Positions 1 through 12,700 of a stretch of 64,000 bases of DNA are shown here, piece by piece. The stretch comes from Corbicula japonica (Eukaryota > Mollusca > Bivalvia > Venerida > Cyrenidae): positions 2,294,001-2,358,000 of the forward strand of contig JAZAYU010000062.1 in the NCBI GenBank assembly GCA_038501625.1, given 5' to 3'. A model generated the notes under the pieces. That model was not told where the DNA came from, made no database searches, and was given only the letters and a program-made list of their open reading frames with translations. The position numbers and the translations under genes were made by a program. Within the stretch, counting starts at the first letter, position 1. Each line of letters begins with the position of its first letter.

Positions 1-363
1 AAGTATACTACTCAAAATTTGATAGGGATCGCTTTTCGTTTTATCCTCAGTTAATGCCCCTACCAAGTTTCAACCGCTTTTCCGCTTCAGCAGTTTTTCG
101 GCTCATTCCTTTTTTTCGCACAAAGCTGATGTCAAATGAACAATTTTTCAGAACCACATCAAACATTTTATCGTTTTAACCTTAGGAAAGGAATAAACAC
201 AATCTTTTAAGTGATCCTTATCAAATTGTGAGTAGTATATATTGCTTATAAAGGGTTATGACAAATTCATAACGTATTATACGGTGATGACCATTCTCTT
301 CCAAACGGTCCAATTCGGAAAGTTTGCAAAACCGAAAACTAATGAATATTTTGTTGTGCACAG
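1..363. other. Non-coding sequence upstream of the first visible EF-hand exon
   Basis: No exon, repeat or RNA gene is recognised here. Because the first visible exon begins one base into a codon at a polypyrimidine-AG acceptor, this stretch is best read as the 3' part of an intron of the EF-hand gene, whose start lies outside the window. Confidence 0.5.
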
Positions 364-3300
364 ATGGTGTTGACGTCGACCGGGTTATCGGAAATATGAT
401 GTGGACGGATGTAGAAGTGGATGGTAATGGCAGAGTCTCTGTAAACGAGTTTGGTCGGTGTATAAGGCAGCAAGGACTGGAAGTTTCTAATTTTACCATT
501 CTTAGAATTGTGTCAGACGGGCAGTCACGTGAGTACAAACATTGATACAGTCCAACTTCTTTAATTCGAACTTAGATAGTTCGAACACCGTATTGTTATA
601 TGGTGCGCGTCTTCGGACATCTGACGTCAGTTGTTGAAATGACGTCATTAGGTTGAGCTTATTATTCATTTCGTGTTAAAATTTACATTATACATTATGA
701 CTGTGTAACAAAATCTCCTATAAGTGATGAAAATAATAGATAATTGTAAATTCTTTCCAAATACAGTAACCACTAAAATGTCAAAACATATCACCGATGG
801 TACCATTTCTCACTGCTATGCCGCATACTTAGATTTCTACTTGTTGAAATCCTGGACAGCTTTCGTGATGTAAGAACATTAAACATACGATGTGTGCCCC
901 ATACAATTCGTAAAACTGATTGATAAGCACAATTGATAAGATGCTGCGTCTTATGGATGCTGTTAACAATCTGCCATTATGTAATTACAGCACAGACAAC
1001 TATGGACCACGAAACGTTTGTCAACACTAAGGAAAAACTAATTGAAGAACTAAAAAGTGAAGTAAATGCTTTTTTATTATATGCCTTATTCTTAAAAACA
1101 GAATTTTGAATAGAAACTCTTTGTTCAAAAACAATTAAAACCACTATAGATTTTGAACCTGTTTATTCAGTTTTAACGTTGGTCTCTCCTTTATCGAAAC
1201 AGGAAAATTATACAGGTGACATTTCAAAAATATACCAAAAGAACAGCATTAGTCAGTAACTATTTAAAAGCGTTTCTGTGTATAAAGCTACCTTGCAGAA
1301 GTGAGTGTTTGGTAGGAATGAGATCTTGCTTCAACACTTTTCAATTCACATGGAAAGGGTTCAAAGTTAAAACACAATCAGTCGCTCCAGAGCTACAAAA
1401 CTGTTTCCGAAATAATGTTTTCTACTCTGAAAGACAGATGGTTAGATAATAGGATGACGGGTATTGTAAGAGAATGGTTAGATGCAGATGAAAGCATATC
1501 ACTGCTGGGACAATGTTTAAATATAGAAAACAAAAATCTGATCAACAGAAATATTGTGTTACTGTATTACTGAGATTATGAATTCTGTGTGAACGTTGGC
1601 TCATTGCGTATGAAGAAGGGTCTCATCTGTCCGGAAACAAACATATTGTTTCTGCTGAATGAACAGGTCTAAAATTTAGACTGTCATATCATACAGAAAA
1701 TCAATAGACTATGAATAGAAAAAAGGAATCAAAAGATCAATTACGCATATCAGTAAAAGCCACATAAGGAAAAACATATTCATAGGGAAACATCCTTTAC
1801 TTTTCTTATACAATCATGTATATTTATTTCCTGGTTGGCAGACGGTGTATGTAGACTTTTAGGATGTGGTGAGACTAGTTGTGTAAGGATCAAACTACAG
1901 CGTGCTGTCAGAGCTAGTTTCTTAGAGTGCAGGTATTATGATATTTCTTTGATAATGTTTTTAGACACCACTTGAACCGGATGACAAGTTACGAAGATAT
2001 AAAGGTAAATACATGTTTTCAACAAGTTTATTTGTTATAAATAAAAAAAGTAAAATCCTGGTTATTTATTACAGTGAGTGAGTCCGAGACTGATATTGTC
2101 ACTTTATCACTATTATCCTCCTAGATTAATTGGACCATGCTCCACTGGTTCCCTGAACAACAAAATGCAGAAAGAGAACAAGCAACCGGTTACTTCTTTA
2201 CCATTACCAATGCTCTGATTTGCTGGTTATTTACCGTTGGTGCGATATCTGATGCTATAACAGTTAATATAGTGATAAAAGCTGTCCTTGCGAACTACCT
2301 CAGTGTCGGCATAGGCAGTGATATGCATTTCCATTCATGTCCATGAACAGGCTCAATCGAACATGGCCTGCAATATTTTCATATTCAACGTTCCCTTATC
2401 ATATTTTTCAAAAAAGGATTAAAAGGGAACTTCAAAGGCCACGAACACGACAAATATGAAAATATTGCAGGCTCGGTTTGATTGAGCCTGTTCATGGACA
2501 GTAATGGAAATGCATAATGCTCCCCTCGCAACACGCAGAGCTAGTCTTAATGCTTATAAGACAACCTTTTCTAACGATCATGATTACCTCTTGGTCTGAA
2601 GGTTATAAAGCTGAGATTGGAAACCAGTCTCAAATCTCAAGCATCTGATTGGCTGAAATGGCGACTGGTCGCCATTTCAGCCAATCAGATGCTTGAGATT
2701 TGAGACTGGTTTCCATGCTCAGTTTTTATAACCTTGGGCATTGATTCTTAGCCCACAGGTAAACAAATATTTGATTTTCTGGCCACTCACCAGCCGGCCA
2801 CGTCAAAATAAGTCCCTTAGTCAAACCTTTGACCACCCGTTTCGTTGGCTGACACCTAGACCACCAGGCCAAGAAGACTGTGTTATCATATATTATGTTA
2901 TTGTTTGTTGATTGAATTGATTTTAAGAATTCATTTATTCCCAGAACATGTTATTAAAGAATTTTAAGTGTTTACGAAAATTAACCGATGCTTGTCTGCT
3001 ATAAATTAACAGGGCTTTGTTGTAGAAAACAAAGAATAGATATTTGATGCAACACTACAGTGTACGTCCTTGGTATACCCACGTCCCACACATTTGACAA
3101 AGCCATTCTTAATGTGAAGACAACACTAACGCTTTGTTTTATTTTCAGCAAATTACCTTGACGTGTGGAAAGAACATTCCAATTCCAAAGATGAGACTGG
3201 TGAGATTCCGGTGTCTCAGCTACCGAACGTCGTGTTTGCCGAGTGTAATCCTACCAAGGAACTACTTGAGGCTCTCATTGAAGTCAAGAGCGACGGTAAG

Positions 3301-6300
3301 AACATGGCCGAATGTTAAACTGATAGTCTTGACCTTAATAAAGACGTCGTTCGTCTTGACCTTAATAAAGACGTCGTGCACGGATCATTTTTAAGCATAA
3401 ACTATACCCAATCAATGTATTTTTCTGAACCTAACCATGTATTAAATTATTAAATGTGTTAAACTGTGAAACTACAGTTATCACTGGACTGTTTGGTGTG
3501 TATTATGCTGGTTGCCATTCTATCATATTGTATATTAGACTCGTCCCACGAAAAAACTAACTGAATGCAATGTTAATCTTAGTTAAATTATTATGTTTAT
3601 GTTACTTTTCAAAACATTGTATTAACAAAGGCTTCACTTGGAATCACATTGACATTATATTAAATGTCTGTTTGTTTCAAAGTTAGCATTTAACAGAACA
3701 CACAAAATGAAGCAAGATTTTTGACAACGCCTAAATAATGAGGAAGTTTGTACTGACTGACAGTTGTACTTCAAATACGTGTTTTTCTTACGAAAAAAAC
3801 CATAGACTTGTCCTATATGATAGACGAAAAATGTATAAGAAATATATATTCAAATTCTCTAGTCAATTATTGTGAAGCTCGACGATTAAATTTTGTTGAA
3901 GGTTAATAAGACTTATACGTAGTAGAAATCATTTCAGCTAGTGAAAGTTTGACCTTCATAGAGTTTTGTGAGATGTTAGATAACCTTCCACAGTCGGGTA
4001 TGATAGATGACATTGCTCTTCTAAAGGCGTTCGCTAGCGAGGACGTGGATGGAAGTGGATACATTAGCCGTACCCAGCTCTACTCTCTGCTAATTGAGAA
4101 TGGAGATGACCCACTAAGTAAAGAGGAGGTAGATGAAATGATGGAAGACTGTGGGCATGGTGACAGATTTAAATACACTGGTAACAATGTTATGACTATT
4201 GTCGTAAAGAAATTGTGGTATCTGCCATGATTTAAGGTTTCATATAAAAAAGATCCCAAACACAGAATTCCATCCCAAATTGATTTTAAAACACTCTGTG
4301 CAGAAATTGCTGAGTCTTTAAACTTATTTTATAATAAATGATTCAAAAGAGAACATGCTGAGCCTAATGCACTACCGAACTGGAAAAAAACAAATACTCG
4401 AAACTATTGATACTGGCATATCATTTATGAAAGAAACGTAGCTTTATTACCATCTCGACTTCGTTTTAACTTTCGTCATTTGAAAAAGGAAATTCAATAT
4501 TTTCTGGACGAATTATGGGTCATGACTTATTAGTACTATTAATAACTATTACTTGATGATCTTTACAACGTACATCTATTCCGACCCAAAAGAATAATGT
4601 GCCCGGCTTCAAATAGACGTTTACAGCGAATGTTGAGTATCATGTGGCCCGGCTTCTTATATAGGTTGTTAGCGAACGTTAAGTACCAGCTCAAGGTTAT
4701 ATGTAGATGGGATCGATGAGTTGATGTTTTCTTTTAATCAAAATATATGCGAATTTAAAGTTTATTGTTGTAAGCAGTTATAGAAAGAGTGTAGATGTAG
4801 TAAGAGATATTGTTCAGATAGAAATTCTTGACGGAATATTGAAGATTGTGTTTTGTTTACAAATATTGGCGCTCACGTGACTTTATTTTGTCGCGTGAGT
4901 GTGACCTATATATAATGGTTCTTTGTTTACAAATGGTTCTGGTGTTAAAATGGAAGGTTCTACAACGTGTTCCACAACTTATACAAACCCACATCCTTCA
5001 ACGTTCAATACCCTTCGCCAATAAAAGACAACAATATTTTATCACTTAATTCTTGCTTTGTTTACAAAACAAAAAAAAGCTTAAATCAAATAATTTTCAG
5101 GCGTTCTCTTTGTCTACTTATGATTTATCCACTTTGTACACTTCACTCTCTCATAATTTAATAAGAGACAAGCTTACCACTTTCATTGAAAAGAACATTT
5201 GCATGAGAAAAAAACCTTTATCGCTTGTAAGAACATTGGAGGGGGGGGGGGGTCAGTATTCTTGTGTGTGGCTTATCTTTATCATTTTAACTTACACAAT
5301 GTTATGGTTTCCGCACTGGGAATGTCAGTGCTTCAGTAACGTTTTGACACGTATGTTACTTTATGATTTAAACAGAAAATTATTTTATCAATCATTTGAT
5401 GGTATGTGTGTGTGGGCGAACATTTACTGTAAAACTTAAAATCGGTATGCAGTACGAGTCTGATGATAATCGATGGATAGGAAAGGAGAGGCGTAAATTT
5501 AACAATCTGGTCTGAATGTGATAAAGCTGAGATTTGAAACCAGTCTCAAATCTCAAGCATCTGATTGGCTGAAATGGCGACCAGTCGCCATTTCAGCCAA
5601 TGAGATGCGTGAGATTTGAGACTGGTGTCCATGCTCAGTTTTATAACCTTGGGCACTGAAAGTCACAACTGCAACACTTACCCTTCTTGAAATGTGGGAA
5701 GCAATAATAATGTAGCTGTGCGGAACTAATTGTAATCGATGCATTGATCATCTTTTTTAAATATTGTGAGGAAAGACTGCATCTGAAAACTTGGTAATTG
5801 TAGCTTGTTTGGAGAACGTGCATTTCGTCAATGCGACTTGTGGAAAGTGAAATATGCATATGAGGAGTTGCCACATTCAGAAGACGCAGCCTCCCCACAT
5901 AGCCAAGAAGAAGAGAAAGAAGGAGAGCATGAGTGATATAATAAGCAAACCTAGAGAAGTTAATCTATCAATTGTTCGTTGGCCACAATGAGATAGTCTC
6001 TTGTAATTAATTAAATACCGCCAATTTATGATATCATACACATCTTCTAAATGTCACACTGAGGAAATGCGTCTCCTCTAAAAGCTGATGTGACAACTTT
6101 TGTAGATGACGTCTTTTCTCACAATATTTTTAATATAAAGATGAAGGTTGGTCATAATCTGAATATGTGTCATTCACTTTTCCGATGGGCATTGTTAGTC
6201 CCTGCCGAATTACCGACCTTTCTGAACTGAGTAATATATAACATCATGTAATTCATAATTGTGCAAATATGCCAGTGCGCATGAATTGTCTTGCACAAAT

Positions 6301-6678
6301 GTGTAAGATGAATTTTTCTAGCACTGGTATAAGCTTCTAGCCAGTTAGATGTATATGGCACATGTTTAAAACGTTACAAATATCCACAACGCTTTAGTAG
6401 TTTCAGAAAAAAAGTTTATGAGAACACTGGAGAACACTTATCAAATAATTACGCATATTATATATCTCAAAAAAACACTTACTATGACCACACTACTACG
6501 AATATCCGGATGCCAAATTCGAACCGGATATCCGATGATCCGAACGGATATCCGGATATTCGGATTTCCGTTGACATCCCTACTATAAATGTAACTGTAT
6601 GTTTGAACCGTTCATTTTATTTCTATTTCAGATTGGATACAACGAGTTATAACAATTAAGAGTCTTTCAGAGAAATAA
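364..6678 (+). CDS. Multi-EF-hand calcium-binding protein (5' partial, six visible exons)
   Basis: Assembled exons: 364-528, 991-1061, 1965-2004, 3149-3295, 3938-4180, 6632-6678. All have AG acceptors and GT donors, and the phases join without error to a TAA stop, giving about 237 residues. Three recognisable EF-hand loops are seen: VDGNGRVSVNEF in the first exon, a weaker SKDETGEIPVSQL in the fourth, and EDVDGSGYISRTQL in the fifth. Each is followed by a degenerate partner hand (for example the segment ending TFIEFCEML, and EEVDEMMEDCGHGDRF near the end), so the visible part reads as three EF-hand pairs, six hands in total. Such proteins bind calcium in the cytosol as sensors or buffers; the exact family (calmodulin-like versus calbindin-like) cannot be decided here. 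There is no transmembrane segment. The first exon starts in phase 1, so at least one coding exon lies upstream. The gene converges tail-to-tail with the lipase gene. Confidence 0.85.
2323..2514. mobile_element. Foldback MITE (family B), about 190 bp
   Basis: Two arms of about 80-90 bp are inverted copies of each other. The left begins ATGCATTTCCATT and runs through CATGAACAGGCTCAATC; the right ends with the complement, TAATGGAAATGCAT. The loop holds a GGGAAC/GTTCCC pair. It lies in the third intron of the visible EF-hand gene. A single related arm recurs at 41704-41800 and a fragment at 41143-41174, so this is a dispersed family. No coding capacity is seen. Confidence 0.75.
2601..2736. mobile_element. 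Palindromic MITE family A, copy 1 (near-perfect hairpin)
   Basis: GGTTATAAAGCTGAGATTGG opens an arm of about 68 bp that runs through CATCTGATTGGCTGAAATGG and is followed almost at once by its reverse complement, ending TTTTATAACCTTGGG. The transcript of either strand would form a long hairpin with a loop of a few bases. It is intronic in the EF-hand gene. Further copies lie at 5514, 13064, 24250, 27801, 35792 and 37765. Confidence 0.85.
3326..3377. repeat. Two-copy 27-bp tandem repeat at an exon edge
   Basis: A 25-bp block starting GTCTTGACCTTAATAAAGAC occurs twice at 3326 and 3353, just after the splice donor of the 3149-3295 exon. It is a local duplication without other known role. Confidence 0.8.
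5241..5252. repeat. Poly-G tract
   Basis: A run of twelve G is followed by TCAGTATTCTTG, which resembles the GGGGGGTCAGTATACTCTTC terminus seen at 55498. It is possibly a decayed terminus of the same element family. Confidence 0.6.
5514..5655. mobile_element. Palindromic MITE family A, copy 2
   Basis: The arms are inverted copies meeting near 5583 (GGCGACCAGTCGCC centre) and the element ends in TTATAACCTTGGGCACTG. It is intronic in the last intron of the EF-hand gene. A few mismatches between the arms show it is older than a perfect palindrome. Confidence 0.85.
6492..6580. repeat. ATCCGGAT-rich low-complexity palindromic block
   Basis: Repeated GGATATCCG/CGGATATCC words appear within 90 bp, with no coding capacity. 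The block lies in the last intron of the EF-hand gene, just upstream of its terminal exon. It probably derives from a transposon end, since such ends are often rich in this motif, but no partner end was found. Confidence 0.55.
6616..6621 (-). terminator. Candidate polyadenylation signal of the lipase gene
   Basis: Read on the minus strand this is AATAAA, 136 bp beyond the lipase stop codon. It lies inside the last intron of the convergent EF-hand gene, so a lipase transcript ending here would be antisense to the whole terminal EF-hand exon. Confidence 0.45.
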
Positions 6679-6756
6679 CTGAATGAAATTGACTAAGAAA
6701 CAAGCAACACGACAGATGAACTACAAATATAAACGTTTAATGACAGTAAGCAAATA

Positions 6757-9700
6757 CTAACAAATCGTTGAAAAAGTTGTCAGGACATTATTTTGTACAG
6801 CAGAGCTAGCGCCGCAGAACCTTTTCCTGGAAAATAATTAACTAACTCACACACAATTCATTTAGGAGTATCATTTGCACTGAAACGACGTTTCTTAGGT
6901 TTCTTTCAATAATTACAGGGCTAGAAAAAGCTCTGATAATTACCATGATTCACGTTCTTAAAACACAAAGCCGATCATGCACAATACACACGTACACTTG
7001 TAACTTAGCTCGATATATTGCGTAAAGTGTTTTATCATAGTCAGATCAGTTCAAAGAACACAATTGTAAGAGACAGAATAGTCTGAACAAAATATCTGCA
7101 TAGCTTCACACCTAGAAACTTGACATAAATATTTTTGTACGACATCTTCGTTTGGAACAGCCTGTATACTGTTCTGAAAGTGAGAAAAGTGTCAAAACCG
7201 CGTTTGTAAGGAAATAAATAAGTTTCTGGTTGAATGCAGGGAAATTTACCTTGCTTCTGTCTCGCCATTTACAATTTCCACGGCATTGACATGAATAGCA
7301 TGAGTAGACAGGAAACCCCAAGTGAGAGGGTTATACCAATGTGAGTCGAGATCCCATCGAAAACTGACTTTTGTTACGTCACCAATATCATGCGTGGACG
7401 TCACCAAGAATCCATACGTGTGTCCAGGTTGGATGGACAAAACGCTTTTTGTAAATAGAAATACAGTGCTACTACAAAAGTAATAAAGATTTAAAACTAT
7501 GAATGGGATTGAATTTGAAGCTGTATCTTTTACAAATAAAATCAATAAAAAGGTCCAAAAAATGTCCGGACTTTTTCGGAAGTACAATGTTTTATTTGCA
7601 TATATTTTGATCGTGCTCATTGTTGAAGTAGAGAAATCCGCGTTCACCTCTTTCTTGCTACTTGAAATAATGACCGGAACAACCTAAATCAATTTATGTC
7701 TCACTTTTATCACTGAGTAATGTACTGAGTACAATGCAAACGCATGAATGCGAAGGTACTTGATCTAGTATCTAGCAACTCACTCAGAATTGAGTTGTTG
7801 TTCTCCAAGTTGTCCATTGCTTCCAACAAGGTTCATATAAAGTGTTCCTTTTTCAGTGCTCGAGCTTGGTAACTGTCCAAACTGTACATCTATTTGGTAA
7901 TGGTAGCCTGCAACAGATCGAAACAATTACTGTTAACTGTTGCGACCCTGAAAAGTAACTATTTCAAACATTAAACTAGTTTTATTGTGCCTGTAAAATA
8001 TAACACCCATGACGCACCAAGCATAAAAGACCAATTTCATTCTTTTTTTAGTCATCATTAACCTGCTAAGGGACTCAAAATTAACAATAACAACACTGAA
8101 TCAAAGAATGGGGTAAATTTTTACTCAACTGAGCCGGTTTCGATTTTTCACTTATTAAACATTCAATGACCTCAACAACTGGTACATTTTCAACAGGTAA
8201 TAACGATTCCACTCCCACTAAACCAGCCAGTCCTACTCCCTCAATGCTGCTAGGCACGTGCTATCTTTTAAGAAATATATGCCAAAAGTATCACTTCACT
8301 TCAAAATATGAAGAAATGCTTTTCCTGAACTTGGAAATTTACACCTACTTGCTTGACAATGCCATGAGCTGCATGTGTTTATGTACTTTTGCATAGAATA
8401 TTGTCGAGTTGATGCGTGGGTTAGAGCTCATTCGCCAAGATGACTTGTAATTCTTTGTTCATATGAGAACCCAGGCGAGGAAAGTGGAAGGTTGGTGCAC
8501 TATAGAACCTGGTTTAAACCCCCAGTGGCAAATTGTTTTGCCATTGAACGCTCCAAGGCGGTAACCCCTCGAATTCTCTTTTTTTGTTCTTGAATTCTCT
8601 TACTCGCCTCTTTTGCTTTGCAATGCTATTAGCTTCTAATGTTCTATATGTTTGTGTGCGTTTACATGCAACATTGTTAAGCTGATAGGCGAGTTGAAGT
8701 AATTTCACTAAAACAACTTGTACGTGTTTGTTGATATGAGAACCTGTTGGGGCAGTTGTGAGGTTGGTGCACCCTAGAACCTGGTTAAAACCCCAGTGGC
8801 AATTTGTTTTGCCACTGACCGTTCCAAAGCGGTAATCTCAATTGTTCTCTTTTTCGTTAATTGTTTGTGGCGTCATGTTTGAATTGACATACTTATAACA
8901 ACAAGCTCTATTTTTCCTTCCTGGTTGTGTTTCTGTGTGTGGCTAGTTCTGATATGCACGTTTCAGTTTTTTAAATAACTGGGTACGATTTAGAAATAAA
9001 AAAGAAAATAAAATTTTCGTGACATCCCGTGCACCTGAAGACGTTTTTTGTTTTGAGTTAAGAAATGGAAAAAAGTAAAAACTGACAGGCTTTCCCCAAG
9101 AGGAATATAATAATATCGACAAAAGCTTAATCAACTGAAATATAAAGCTAAAGGTATTGGAGATATCTTGACAAATTACAATTCAAAACGGGCTATCAAA
9201 ACATCCCTAATACTTCCTATTCTTCTGCGATAAGGGAGCATTTTGTAAGTAGTAAGGCCTAGATACACTTTTGTAAGTTTAGTTCTTATCAAACATTACC
9301 AGCTATGTTAATGTTTTACAAAAGGTTTAAACAGAAGACTAATTACAGGACTTTGCTCTTTCTTTAATTCTTGTAATGTTAGGAATCATACCCCTTAAAT
9401 TGCAATGGCTGGTTTGAGATAATTCGACATGACCTCAATAGGGTTCAGTCAGACCTTTGAGACTCTGATTTTTAGAATACAGAAATCAAACATACGGCAG
9501 AATGGTGCTGATTTCCCTGTATCCAGGTAATATTTAACGTTTGTCTTGCCTGAAGGCGGCCTCACCTTGTCAGCATGAAATCCCATATATCCACAACTAC
9601 CTCCGCTACAGGGAAGGCACACACCGCGCTATCGAAAAAAAAATACACGTATTTACATATGAGGTATATATGAAAAAAAAACAAAAACAAGTTAGTCTAG

Positions 9701-12700
9701 TCTCCTAAATAAATAACTAGTATACAAAACTTTACATTAAGAAGGTTACTGTCTTTTAATAAAAGGTCATAGGGCAAGGTTGATATGGTCGTAGGAAGGG
9801 CGAGGCTCTACCGCTTTCTGAATTAGCTTCGCGTATATGGACACAATTTATCAGATATAAAACCATGTATATATATAATTTGTGTCTGTAAAGCCGATGC
9901 TTACCTCGAAATCGTCGTAGCTCTTGCACGTGTATCCATTGAAAGGGCACTTACTGTTAATAGACTCAGTATAGTAATAGTGCGCTCTTAGATGGCTACA
10001 TGCCACGACCATCTTAGCACCTGCAAAATGTATAATTTGAACTTAGTCCGTCGGAAGTAGGAATACAAAAACACAAGGTCATGGACAGCGGCCGTTGTTA
10101 CTTCATACAGCTTCAGAAATCAGAAAAGAGATAAAAAAGAGTACAATAAATAACATTGGGATAAACTTAACATTCCGTTATCACACATTAACGTCATCAT
10201 TAGAATGTTATCCACAGTCTTTAAGTCCAAAAAATATCAAAGAAGCAAACTTAAACTACATTGATTTAATGTTATGATTGAAATTTGGAACTTTTTTTTC
10301 AAAACATAAACATGCAGTTTTAAGCTTTTTCAATAACTTTGGGTGATAAATGATATAAAATGGTGATGTTACCACTCCAGATATCTGCCTCGGTCAGCAG
10401 TTTTTCAATGGGATTAGCGTCACAACCTGGTTGGTTCAATCCTGCGTTAGGATAGTAGTCAACGTGGCCACATGCTTGTTCCATACCATATCCTGTAAAT
10501 CACTATTTGGTGAGCAGATAAAAGACCTTAAGTTAAAACTTGGTTACATTTTGTCGAATCTCAATGTCATACAGCCTTTGTTACAGTTATGACGTACTAA
10601 ATTTTCTCTATAAAAATTCTAAAATCCCCGATCACTGCTACAAAATAAATTATCAGGGTTATAAACATTTTTCAATACTGTCTACATTATGTGCTTGCAA
10701 AATGTTTTCTTAACAAGTAAATCGTTCTTAGCTAAAAGCATATGAACTCATCATTACCCAGTTTCAGTATACTAGCTCCGTTTGTGTGCATTACGTCAAC
10801 AAACTTGGCATCGGTAGGGTCCAGACGGACTGTCTTGTCAGTGTACTGAAAGTAAGGGTCCGCGGGGTCTAGACCTGTAAAATAATAAAAAGAATTAAAG
10901 TGCAAGAGACTTTACAATGTAGGCATTTATTTCAATCAATATTTGAATTAATAAAAACTGGCCAGCATGAAACTTGATTAAAATTATGTTTGTTGGACCT
11001 TACTGGACTGGTAAATTCAACATTGTCTTGTCTGGTGTCGACATTCGTTCGTGTATGTCGAATGGGTGAAAATTGCTCTTTCTATTAAGGTACTGCACCT
11101 TTCGCCATTGATTTGCCATAGACAAAAAAGAAAAATATACAAATCTCTCGAACGGCACAATGCAGTTCCACCAAACTTTGCACAAACCAATGTTATTAAA
11201 ATATGTTTAATTATTTTACATACGCTAAGAAAAGTTAGAACTGTAAAGAAAATAGTTAGACCCTAAAAAACCCTTAAAATTCTATTTGCAATTTATCACA
11301 AAAACGAAGCTACACTAAACATCAATTTAAATGTCTAATGAGCAATGAGTTACTGAAAACGATACCTAAGGTCCTTTGGTCTAAAAATGTTTACAATGTG
11401 AGTTATTTGTAAATGTGTGTTTGACCTTCAATTTCCTGGTCGCGAAAATGGATGACATAAAAAATAAAAATGTTGATTTCTCTCTTCACAATTGAAAGCT
11501 CTTTTCAATGACCTTAGATATTGTTGTCAGTATCATTTCACGCATGTTGACATTTGAATTGATGTATTTTATTGCTTCCTTTTTGTGATAAATTGAAAAT
11601 AAAATATTAGGGATTTGTTAGGTCTAACTTTTTTCTCTACCGTTCTAACTTTTCTTAATGTATGCAAAATAATCATACACTTATAGCATTTATTTGTGCA
11701 AAGTTTGATGGAAGTTCATTGTGCCGTTTGAGAGATTTTAATATTTTTTGTCTATGGCAAAGCAATGGCGAGGTGCGCAATACCTTAAGGAATCCGATGC
11801 TCAAAACCTGCAACAGGATCCTAACTGAATCATATTCAGTGGTTATTGCAAGCACCTGATATCCGACCAAGATTGGCGGTTCTCTCCCCGGCATAGCCAC
11901 AGATGTGTGCTCCAAGGCTGTGACCAATCAGGTGGAAGTCCTCTGCTTTCGCTGACGTCTGACTCTAGAAAGAAAGAAAATTTACATATAATGAATACCT
12001 CTCATTGACGCAAGAGAACTAAGGTTGTGTGCTGATTTCCAAAGAATGTACAATATAACAACAAAAGAAGAGAAAATGCACGCGTTCATATTGATACAGT
12101 GACAAGCAAATCTTGGAAATGATCGACTCCAATTATACACAGACATTAATGAAATTAGTGTGTTGTGGATAGGGCTTAATATTTAGCCATAAGAACAGAA
12201 CAACATAAGCATGATGACTGAAAATCAGGTAAATTTCAAAAATAAAGTTCACTTGCGCAATGGAAAACGCAACCATTTACACTATCGCTTAAAATAACAA
12301 ATGCACTTTAATAGCTTTGAAATAAATGAAATATTATATGAATATGCAGTAAATAATGTTTAAAGCTCAGCAAGGCTAAGGTTCCTTGTTTGATCCCAAT
12401 GAGCCTATAGTTCTTACCATCAAAACAGCTATTAGCTTGGCAAGTTCAGCACCTACAACCCTGGTGTTGGCTGTAGCCTGTGTATACGGGAGACCTGAGC
12501 CATGTCCCCAGTCGACTAGAATCACATTGTAGTCATCATGTTTCAACAATTCGTCTTTCATTCCCTGAAAATAAAAAATGACAAATTCCACACCCCATCC
12601 TTCCCAGAAAACATAGCCTTCCTACAGCAATGTCATAACAACAACAACCTCACACAACAAAACACACCCTTCCGTGCGGCATTTGTTCCCGTTATCAAAG

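Noticed and set aside
1216..1449. 77-codon frame in the EF-hand gene region
   Set aside because: It falls in an intron between two phase-matched exons and has no EF-hand or other motif.
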